Assembly: GCA_934667295.1 (NCBI GenBank)
Contig: CAKULR010000004.1
Location: 1-22,147, forward strand
DNA from: an uncultured Kiritimatiellota bacterium
Lineage (GTDB): Bacteria > Verrucomicrobiota > Kiritimatiellia > RFP12 > UBA1067
DNA length: 22,147 bases
Reading direction: 5' to 3'
The notes beneath the pieces were generated by a model, which ran no database searches, was not told the origin of the DNA, and saw nothing but the letters and a program-made list of their open reading frames with translations. The position numbers and the translations under genes are program-made. Shown here one piece after another: positions 15,673-22,147 of the stretch; positions within the stretch are counted from its first letter, which is position 1, and the number at the start of each line of letters is the position of its first letter.

Positions 15673-15681
15673 ATTATAGCA
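15673..15681 (-). promoter_or_regulatory. Extended -10 promoter for the kinase-chrA operon
   Basis: The minus strand reads TGCTATAAT (15681 to 15673), a perfect TGnTATAAT. No -35 hexamer is seen at 16-18 bases upstream; instead there is a GC-rich inverted repeat (CCGGC...GCCGG). The predicted leader before the kinase ATG is about 20 nt and holds a strong Shine-Dalgarno sequence. Confidence 0.75.
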
Positions 15682-15893
15682 AAAGCCCGGCACGGCCGCC
15701 GGACCGTCATTTCCTCATCGGGAGAAGGCAACGTACCGCCCGGGAGGGACGAACCTGAGTGTACCGAGTCATTGTGCATCGGGGCTCCGCAGAATGATTG
15801 GCGTGACTTCGCCTCGGAACGGCATGAGATTTTTCCGCTTCATAATCTCACCTGTAAAGTAGCCGTTTCAGTATCTTCCCTACCCGTGTCCTG

Positions 15894-16772
15894 TCAATCT
15901 TCGAGACTGAAGAAACGACCCGAAGTCCCGATTTCGCCGATCAGCTCCATTCCGTCGAGCGAATCGCCGACGGGTGTCCCCGTGACGTCCACGTCCCACC
16001 CCTCCTCATCGTTGAGATCGCCGCCCGGATACATCGAGAACGTCAGACTGAGACTTCCCGGCACACCTCCGTAGCCCCGGATAAGCCCGCTGTCCGGTAT
16101 CGCATACCAGGCGCCTCGCAACTTCAGCTCCACCGTTTCCCTTTTCACGTCCACCCGCTGATGGCGTATGTTGTTCGCCATACCGAAGCCGTCTTCCAGG
16201 CAGTATGTACCATCCTTCAGCCGGTAGACACGAAACGGACCGTACCCACACGTGTCCATCAGGAGGCCGACCCTCCTGCCGGACTTGAACAAGACCCGCT
16301 TGTCATATTCCGCGCAAAGCGTCTTGGCACGCCGATACTCAACGGCAAACGGCAACGCCTCCGTCACCCGCCCCTTTGTCCACGGCCAATCCCCCTCCGA
16401 TGCAAACGGCGAGAAGCGAACGCCCGTCAGGACGATTCCGACCAAGAGCCCACAAAGCACAAGCGCCATCAGAAAATAGACGACAACATGCAGGGTCCAC
16501 CAAAGGCCGTTGAGGCAGCGGTTCTCCGGATATTCCAGACGCCAACCGCCACGATACGCGGCAAACGCATACGCCACGAGGATCAACGCCAGTCCGCCAA
16601 CGGCAGACGGCCATTCACCGCCAACCACGCGAAGCAGAACCATTCCGGGCGGCACAATGCGAAACGCCCATGTCTTGCCACCGACAGGATGCCGTCGGTA
16701 CAGCCACGCCCATGCGCCGATTCCGGCCAGAAGTGAACTTGCCACGACATCTCCCGTACCCATGTACATCAT
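15894..16772 (-). CDS. Unrecognised membrane protein with C-terminal soluble domain
   Basis: I do not recognise this 292-residue protein. Its first 117 residues hold three or four hydrophobic segments (about 6-24, 37-50, 55-73 and 90-115). The rest is a soluble, probably beta-rich domain of about 160 residues with several short aromatic and glycine-rich blocks (for example KRVLFKSGRRVGLL near 158-171 and GPFRVYRLKDGTYCLEDG near 178-195). No catalytic motif is visible. The ATG at 16772 has AAGAGGA about 9 nt upstream. It starts 22 nt after the stop of the membrane protein gene upstream, so the two probably form one transcription unit and may work together. Base composition looks less GC-rich by eye than the rpo genes, which may hint at a different history. 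Confidence 0.75.
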   Translation of the reverse strand: MMYMGTGDVVASSLLAGIGAWAWLYRRHPVGGKTWAFRIVPPGMVLLRVVGGEWPSAVGGLALILVAYAFAAYRGGWRLEYPENRCLNGLWWTLHVVVYFLMALVLCGLLVGIVLTGVRFSPFASEGDWPWTKGRVTEALPFAVEYRRAKTLCAEYDKRVLFKSGRRVGLLMDTCGYGPFRVYRLKDGTYCLEDGFGMANNIRHQRVDVKRETVELKLRGAWYAIPDSGLIRGYGGVPGSLSLTFSMYPGGDLNDEEGWDVDVTGTPVGDSLDGMELIGEIGTSGRFFSLED

Positions 16773-16794
16773 TGTCCGTCCTCTTCCAATGCCT

Positions 16795-17919
16795 TCATTT
16801 CGCCTTTGACGGTTCCCCGTCCGGCTTCAGGACGAGGGCGCATCGCAACAGGCGGAAACGCCGGACTTTCGTACCCGTCTTTCCGGAGAACGAAGCCGAT
16901 TCAAATACCAACGACAGGCCCGGACGGAGTTCCCACACGGCTTCGGCCGCTTGAATGACCGGTTTCGATTCGTCGGCCAGAATACCGTCCCACCCCGCTC
17001 CCCGGAACAGGCTCTCAACCTGTGCCGTGACGTCGAAACTTTCCTTTGGACGATCACCCGACGTCGGTATCCGCACCCGCCAGCGTTCCTGCTTCGATTC
17101 ACGACAGACATCCAGACAATTCACGAATCGAATCCGCAGGGAACCCGTGAGAGGCAGAAAGCCATCCCCGGAAACGGAGGCGGTAACAGATGTCATGCGT
17201 CCAGGCGCGCTCCTTCTCCCGGAAGCCTTATCGGAAACGATGCCCAGCAGCAGAAGCGCGGCCGGAAGAAGCAGCCAGAACAGGAACGCCGTCGCCCGAT
17301 CGGACGAACCATCATCCGGGTTGCTGTCGGGAAGAAACGAGAAGAAGCCGACGGACAGCAGGATGATCCAGGACACACCCGCGACATCGCCATAGAGCCG
17401 ACCGTCCACCGGCACGACCAGCTTGTCGAACGCGAGGAGACACAGCATCAGGCTAGAGGTGACAACCATCGCCGAACCGCTGGCCCCGAGCGCGTTGAGC
17501 GTCAGGCGCGAAACGAGCGAACGTACATCCGCAATCCGGTACAGGACGGCCACGGATGCGGCGACCAGGGAGAAGCACGTTCCGTAGTAGAACATGCCCC
17601 AGAACCGAAAACGCGGCGTCCCCTCGACAAGCGTAAACCAGAACCAGCACCCCAGCGACCCAATCACGAGCGTGGTGACACCGACCCCAAGATCACGCCA
17701 GGGCCATCCGCGCCACTCGTAAAGGAACTGGACGAACAAGCCCGCCAAGGCCCCCCAGAAAATTCCCTGCGACACCTTGACGGCAAACTCATCACTGGCA
17801 GCATCGTGGTTCGCCAGCACAAGGAGAACGGCAAGCGCAACGGCACAGAGGTGAATGGCCCAGAACCGGCGTCCGCCAACCAGGACCTTTCCCAACACCT
17901 TCGCAACCGCCTTCTTCAT
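16795..17919 (-). CDS. Seven-helix membrane protein, possibly DUF4153-like
   Basis: The 374-residue protein has about seven hydrophobic helices (near 19-36, 50-68, 76-97, 107-127, 144-165, 180-197 and 210-228) and then a soluble C-terminal part of about 145 residues. The helix pattern, and the block LLAFDKLVVP...GRLYGDV after the fifth helix, remind me of the N-terminal half of DUF4153 proteins. Those are longer and the C-terminal part here does not fit, so this is a weak suggestion. ATG at 17919 is chosen over the GTG at 17940 because GGAGG lies 8 nt before it and the GTG start would put that site inside the coding region. It is the first gene of a two-gene unit with its own promoter. No enzyme motif is seen. 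Confidence 0.78.
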   Translation of the reverse strand: MKKAVAKVLGKVLVGGRRFWAIHLCAVALAVLLVLANHDAASDEFAVKVSQGIFWGALAGLFVQFLYEWRGWPWRDLGVGVTTLVIGSLGCWFWFTLVEGTPRFRFWGMFYYGTCFSLVAASVAVLYRIADVRSLVSRLTLNALGASGSAMVVTSSLMLCLLAFDKLVVPVDGRLYGDVAGVSWIILLSVGFFSFLPDSNPDDGSSDRATAFLFWLLLPAALLLLGIVSDKASGRRSAPGRMTSVTASVSGDGFLPLTGSLRIRFVNCLDVCRESKQERWRVRIPTSGDRPKESFDVTAQVESLFRGAGWDGILADESKPVIQAAEAVWELRPGLSLVFESASFSGKTGTKVRRFRLLRCALVLKPDGEPSKAK

Positions 17920-17978
17920 CCAGTTTTCCTCCTTTTCCACTCACACCACAAGAACACAGAACCGCTTTACGGTTTGAA

Positions 17979-18008
17979 AGTATACCATAACCGGAAGCCA
18001 GTGCACAA
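17979..18008 (-). promoter_or_regulatory. Promoter of the membrane-protein pair
   Basis: The minus strand has TGGTATACT (17987 to 17979), an extended -10. A weak -35 candidate TTGTGC (18008 to 18003) lies 18 bases upstream of the TATACT. The leader of about 53 nt contains a small hairpin (AACCG TAAAG CGGTT, 17960-17974) near its 5' end, then the GGAGG site. Confidence 0.6.
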
Positions 18009-18058
18009 AGCCCGGACGCGACAAGGGCGTCCCTCCCCTGTTACTACCGCCCCAGGAC

Positions 18059-18095
18059 GCCACGCGCCGAGGGCGGCGCGGGTACTTCGCGCGCC
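18059..18095 (+). repeat. Dispersed GC-rich intergenic repeat, copy B
   Basis: This 37-bp segment matches 522-558 at 36 of 37 positions and in the same orientation. It lies between the secG terminator and the promoter of the membrane-protein pair. Just to its left, GGCGTCC (18026-18032) and GGACGCC (18055-18061) can pair, so the element may be part of a larger folded repeat. Confidence 0.85.
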
Positions 18096-18128
18096 ACCCC
18101 CCTCCCACTCCAAAACGTGCGCCAACAC

Positions 18129-18163
18129 AAAAAGAAACGCGGCCACGCACCTGCGCGACCGCG
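18129..18163 (-). terminator. Rho-independent terminator of secG
   Basis: Downstream of secG on the minus strand, CGCGG (18163-18159) pairs with CCGCG (18142-18138), and the inner bases extend the stem to about ten pairs with two wobble pairs. The stem is followed at once by TTTCTTTTTGT. This is the clearest intrinsic terminator in the window and closes the gltX-hisI-secG block. Confidence 0.85.
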
Positions 18164-18188
18164 ATCTCACACCCGATGGGGATCCGCT

Positions 18189-18677
18189 TTACTTTGCAGC
18201 CGGAGCGGGCTGCGCGGACGCAGGGGCGACGGGCTTCGCGGGGGCAGCCGCCGGTGCGGCGGGCTTCGCAGGGGCGGGAGCGGGCTGCGCGGCGGGAGTC
18301 GGAGCCGCAGGCTGTGCCGCCGGAGCGGCGGCGGGGGCCGTAGTCTGGTTCAGGGCCTCGGGGTCGAGGCTCAACGGCTGCGGCGCCGCCTCACGCTGGA
18401 CCGGGGCCTGTTCACCCGCCATCACGGACCCGGCATGCGGGTCGCTCTTGGACGTGAACCGCGCCAGCGCAAGCGTGTTGATCAGGAAGATCGCGCCCAG
18501 CCAGGCCGTCACCTTGATGAGCACGTTGCCGGCGTTCGCGCCGAACACCGCCTCGCCCATGCCGCCGGCAAGGCCGCCCAGGCCACCCTCCTTCGGCTTC
18601 TGCAGCATCACGACAAGCGCGAGCAGCAGACACACGATGACTTCGACCACATAGAGAAACCCAATCAAGATGCTCAT
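18189..18677 (-). CDS. secG: Preprotein translocase subunit SecG
   Basis: SecG is the small subunit of the SecYEG protein-export channel in the cytoplasmic membrane. The first 75 residues are typical: helix one at about 3-23, the conserved cytoplasmic loop with LQKPKEGGLGG at 25-35 and a GEAVFGANAGN stretch, then helix two at about 52-70. The remaining 87 residues form an unusually long Ala/Pro-rich tail, rich in short PAAPA-like repeats; common SecG proteins are 75-115 residues, so 162 is long. ATG at 18677 has AAGG close upstream. It lies 66 nt after hisI with no promoter seen between, so it is probably read from the hisI promoter, and a strong terminator follows. Confidence 0.93.
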   Translation of the reverse strand: MSILIGFLYVVEVIVCLLLALVVMLQKPKEGGLGGLAGGMGEAVFGANAGNVLIKVTAWLGAIFLINTLALARFTSKSDPHAGSVMAGEQAPVQREAAPQPLSLDPEALNQTTAPAAAPAAQPAAPTPAAQPAPAPAKPAAPAAAPAKPVAPASAQPAPAAK

Positions 18678-18743
18678 TTTCCTTACCTTTTCCTTTCAGT
18701 CACAGACGACAACCGCCGACCTCGTTCAAGAAGCACGCCACGC

Positions 18744-19190
18744 TCAGGGATCGACGAACGTCAGCTTCAGCGTCTCGAAGTCGATCTTCCGGTAGTAGCA
18801 GTTACGCGGCGCGCCCGCCTTGTTCTTCGTATGGCAGATGCCGCCCCGGCACGGACGCACGATGTACAGGAGCGAATTCTGCTCGCAGTTCACGTACGCC
18901 TCCAGCAGGTCGAACGTCTCGCCGCTCGTCTCGCCCTTGAACCAGAGCGTGTTGCGGCTCGTGGACCAGAGGATGAGCTTGCGCTTCGCGAAGGATTCCT
19001 TCATCGCATACTCGTTCGTGTACGCGACGAGAATGACCTCCTTCGTGTCGGCGTTCTGCACCGCGACCGGAATGACGCCCGGATCGCACGGCGCCGTACC
19101 GGCCGCGCGCGTGTCGGCGACCTGACGGCCGACCTTCTCCAGCTTCGTGAAGTCGAGCGTGAGCTCGGAAGATTCTTCTAATTGTCCCAT
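18744..19190 (-). CDS. hisI: Phosphoribosyl-AMP cyclohydrolase, divergent metal site
   Basis: HisI opens the purine ring of phosphoribosyl-AMP in the third step of histidine synthesis. The 148-residue protein has the family blocks GVIPVAVQNADTKEVILVAY (38-57), WSTSRNTLWFKGETSG (75-90) and a C-terminal cysteine region. Zinc-ligand cysteines are present at 102, 119 and 131. In the usual DCDxD motif, which binds Mg2+, the residues here are N101-C-E103-Q-N105. The spacing between the last two cysteines is also longer (11 residues instead of 6). Such changes may belong to a subgroup or to a different reaction. There is no HisE domain. The ATG at 19190 has no Shine-Dalgarno site and lies 11 nt from a -10 box, so the message looks leaderless. 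Confidence 0.88.
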   Translation of the reverse strand: MGQLEESSELTLDFTKLEKVGRQVADTRAAGTAPCDPGVIPVAVQNADTKEVILVAYTNEYAMKESFAKRKLILWSTSRNTLWFKGETSGETFDLLEAYVNCEQNSLLYIVRPCRGGICHTKNKAGAPRNCYYRKIDFETLKLTFVDP

Positions 19191-19201
19191 AAGAGTGGCG
19201 T

Positions 19202-19229
19202 ATTATACCATATTGGCGGCACGACGCAA
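19202..19229 (-). promoter_or_regulatory. hisI promoter overlapping the gltX stop codon
   Basis: The minus strand reads TGGTATAAT (19210 to 19202), a perfect extended -10, and the gltX stop codon TAA (19205-19203) lies inside it. A weak -35 candidate TTGCGT (19229 to 19224) stands 16 bases upstream. Only 11 bases separate the box from the hisI ATG, so the leader would be about 3-6 nt. Confidence 0.72.
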
Positions 19230-20513
19230 GCGGGCAACCGTCTTTTCCTTGCCCAGGAGTTCGCACGTCTCGAAGAGGCCGATGCCCTCGCCGCGTCCCG
19301 AGACGGCCACGCGGATGGGGTGGACCCACGGTCCCATGCCCTGTCCCTGCGCGAGTTCCTTCACCATCGCCTCGCCGGCGGCGGCCGTGAACGGCTCCAG
19401 CGCCTCGAAGCGGTTGGCGAGGTCGAGGAGCAGGTCCTTCACGCCCTCCTTCTTCAGGCGCTTCTCGACGGCCTTTTCGTCGAACGGATAGTCGTCCGTG
19501 AAGAAATAGGCGCAGTTGCCGGGGATGTCGCTCCAGAACTTCGTGCGGATCTGCAGCTGGTCGACGAGCAGATCGAGGTTGAAGCCCTCGGGCACCGCGA
19601 GCCCCGCCGCCGCCACGCGCTTCAGCAGCTCGGCGCGGTACGTCTCCTTCGGCGTGCGGCGGATGTACTCGCCGTTCATCCACTGGAGCTTCTTGATGTC
19701 GAACTTCGCCGCCGTGACGTGGACCTTCTCGATGTCGAACAGCTGGATCATCTCTTCGCGCGTTAGCACCTCGCGCTCGTCGCCGGGATTCCACCCGAGG
19801 AGGAGCAGGTAGTTGAACAGCGCCTCCGGGAGGTAGCCGTTCTCGCGGAACTCGCCCACGAACGCCGCGCCGTCGCGCTTCGAGTAGGGCTTGCCCTGGG
19901 CGTTCACGATCATCGAGAGATGGCCGTACGTCGGCGGCTGCGCGCCGAGCGCCTTGAAGAGCTCGATGTGCTTGAAGGTGTTCTCCACGTGGTCGTCGCC
20001 CCGGATCACGTGCGTGATGCCCTGGTCGATGTCGTCCACGACGTTCGCGAGGTGGAAAATCGGCGAGCCGTCGGAACGGACGATCGCGAAGTCCTGCACG
20101 TCCTCGGCCTTCTTCTCCATGTGCCCCTTCACGAGGTCGTCGTACGCGAGGACGCCCTCCTTCGGCATCCGGAACATGACGACCTTGCCCGTCTTGCCGT
20201 CGCGGCTCGTGCGCTCGCATTCGTAGGCGCGGCCGGAGGCGAGGAGCCGCTGCACGCACGCAAGGTGGCGGGCGAGGTTCTTCGTCTGGTACACGGCGGG
20301 TTCGTCGTAGTCGAGCCCCAGCCATTCCATGCACTCCAGCAGCGCCTGGATCGCCTCGGGCGTCGAACGTTCGAGGTCGGTGTCCTCAATGCGCAGCAGG
20401 AACTTCCCGCCCGTGTGGCGGGCGTAGAGCCAGTTGTAGATGGCGGCACGGATGTTGCCGATGTGGACCTTGCCCGTCGGCGACGGGGCGAAGCGAACGC
20501 GGATGTCTGACAT
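19203..20513 (-). CDS. gltX: Glutamyl-tRNA synthetase, short form
   Basis: GltX charges tRNA(Glu) with glutamate using ATP. The N-terminal Rossmann fold begins VRFAPSPTGKVHIGN (6-20), where HIGN replaces the common HIGG form of the class I HIGH motif, then LRIEDTDLERSTPEAI. The KMSKS-type loop is KPYSKRDG at 208-215, followed by GYLPEALFNYLLLLGW. The C-terminal anticodon-binding part is present, so it is not a GluQ-type enzyme. At 436 residues it is shorter than the usual 465-490. The loss is visible after residue 98, where the cysteine/arginine-rich part of the acceptor-binding insert (CxC...YDGRCR in E. coli) is reduced to a short loop. The gene follows the aminotransferase by 32 nt and has its own -10 box 10 nt before the ATG at 20513. 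Confidence 0.94.
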   Translation of the reverse strand: MSDIRVRFAPSPTGKVHIGNIRAAIYNWLYARHTGGKFLLRIEDTDLERSTPEAIQALLECMEWLGLDYDEPAVYQTKNLARHLACVQRLLASGRAYECERTSRDGKTGKVVMFRMPKEGVLAYDDLVKGHMEKKAEDVQDFAIVRSDGSPIFHLANVVDDIDQGITHVIRGDDHVENTFKHIELFKALGAQPPTYGHLSMIVNAQGKPYSKRDGAAFVGEFRENGYLPEALFNYLLLLGWNPGDEREVLTREEMIQLFDIEKVHVTAAKFDIKKLQWMNGEYIRRTPKETYRAELLKRVAAAGLAVPEGFNLDLLVDQLQIRTKFWSDIPGNCAYFFTDDYPFDEKAVEKRLKKEGVKDLLLDLANRFEALEPFTAAAGEAMVKELAQGQGMGPWVHPIRVAVSGRGEGIGLFETCELLGKEKTVARLRRAANMV

Positions 20514-20523
20514 GATGGCGGAT

Positions 20524-20532
20524 AGTATAGCA
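20524..20532 (-). promoter_or_regulatory. Extended -10 promoter of gltX
   Basis: The minus strand reads TGCTATACT (20532 to 20524) in the 32-nt gap after the aminotransferase gene. No -35 match is seen. Only 10 bases lie between the box and the gltX ATG and none resembles a Shine-Dalgarno sequence, so a leader of about 2-5 nt is predicted. Confidence 0.65.
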
Positions 20533-20545
20533 CATCTGGCGGACG

Positions 20546-21715
<1,170 letters not shown>

Positions 21716-21722
21716 GGCCGCT

Positions 21723-22040
21723 TCAGACGATGGGAAGCCTCTGGTCGCCCGCGAACTCCGCCAGCAGGCCCTTGGCCTTGTAGGTCTTGAGCATGAAGTG
21801 CGTGGCGGTGGAGAGCACGCCGTCGATCGTGGAGAGCTCCGCCGAGACGAAGTGCGCCACGTCCTGCAGCGACGTCCCGCTCACGAACACCAGGAGGTCG
21901 TACGCGCCGCTCATCAGGAAGCATGCGTCCACCTGCGGGAAGCGCGCGATGCGCTGCGCGATCTTCGCGAACCCCGTGTCCTTCGCCGGCGTGATGCGCA
22001 GCTCGATCACCGCCGTCACCTTTTCCTGTTTCTTCTTCAT
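21723..22040 (-). CDS. Stand-alone Lrp/AsnC ligand-binding (RAM) domain protein
   Basis: The 105-residue protein matches only the C-terminal ligand-binding half of Lrp/AsnC regulators. Blocks such as VTAVIELRITPAKDTGFAKI (8-27), FPQVDACFLMSGAYDLLVFV (34-53) and a final STIDGVLSTATHFMLKTYK follow the beta-alpha-beta pattern of the RAM fold. The N-terminal helix-turn-helix of full-length Lrp (about 150-160 residues) is absent, and the upstream DNA holds a hairpin rather than a broken HTH coding region. By family knowledge such small proteins assemble into rings, bind amino acids and may modify the action of full-length relatives. The ATG at 22040 has a strong AAGGAG 7 nt upstream. It is the first gene of the operon with the aminotransferase. 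Confidence 0.88.
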   Translation of the reverse strand: MKKKQEKVTAVIELRITPAKDTGFAKIAQRIARFPQVDACFLMSGAYDLLVFVSGTSLQDVAHFVSAELSTIDGVLSTATHFMLKTYKAKGLLAEFAGDQRLPIV

Positions 22041-22086
22041 GTCTTCTCCTTCCTTAGAACGCAGATGCTTCGCATACGCGGAATCG

Positions 22087-22147
22087 GCCGGGAACCGATG
22101 TGGCTACGACGGCCCCTGCGGGGCCTACGCCACAATCGGTTCCCGGC
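22087..22147. repeat. Long near-perfect hairpin at the window edge
   Basis: Arms of 13 bp (GCCGGGAACCGAT, 22087-22099, with 22135-22147) continue inward as GTGGC/GCCAC (22100-22104 with 22129-22133) and GGCCCC/GGGGCC (22111-22116 with 22120-22125). Only one bulged base and a short unpaired stretch interrupt it, giving 24 pairs over 61 bases. It lies 47 bases upstream of the AsnC-type gene. It may be the terminator of a gene beyond the edge, a palindromic repeat element or a small mobile element; no T-run is visible on the minus strand. Confidence 0.85.

Noticed and set aside
15646..15693. GTG start 16 codons upstream of the kinase ATG
   Set aside because: The GTG lies upstream of the -10 box TGCTATAAT, so it would not be in the message, and the ATG at 15645 has a good Shine-Dalgarno site.

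Overview
This is a GC-rich bacterial chromosome segment in which every supportable gene lies on the minus strand, so transcription runs from the right edge to the left. The mixture of housekeeping genes points to a Gram-negative bacterium. The beta' subunit carries the long trigger-loop insertion (SI3-like) seen in Gram-negative lineages. The nucleoside kinase has a ThrRS-like N-terminal half, and HisI, GltX and RpoB each show divergent details. My best guess is the PVC superphylum (Verrucomicrobiota, Kiritimatiellota or Lentisphaerota-like), but this is inference from family resemblance only.

Reading in the direction of transcription (right to left): a strong hairpin (22087-22147) precedes a two-gene operon of an HTH-less Lrp/AsnC-type sensor domain and a class I aminotransferase. 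Next come gltX, hisI and secG, closed by a clear rho-independent terminator (18129-18163). A two-gene cassette of unrecognised membrane proteins follows (16795-17919 and 15894-16772), flanked by repeat-bearing intergenic DNA. After it come a nucleoside kinase and a two-domain CHR-family (chromate-type) transporter, ended by a short hairpin. A remarkable 8-bp tandem repeat fills the gap to an RluD-like pseudouridine synthase gene. Then rpoB, rpoC and queA form a very tight unit, followed by the Na+/solute symporter putP. The last 742 bases are non-coding and rich in repeats.

Five of the likely transcription starts share an extended -10 box, TGnTATA(A/C)T, usually without a convincing -35: upstream of rpoB, the nucleoside kinase, the membrane pair, hisI and gltX. 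For gltX and hisI the box lies only 10-11 nt from the start codon and there is no Shine-Dalgarno sequence, so both messages look nearly leaderless; the hisI box overlaps the gltX stop codon.

The window holds transcription (rpoBC), translation (gltX, queA, rlu-type synthase), secretion (secG), histidine synthesis (hisI), nucleotide salvage and transport functions. The rpoBC genes are not preceded by rplJL here. No tRNA, rRNA, CRISPR array, transposase or phage gene was seen. The points most worth a second look are the leaderless promoter architecture, the altered metal-site residues in HisI, the shortened GltX, the orphan membrane pair and the 8-bp repeat in front of the pseudouridine synthase gene.
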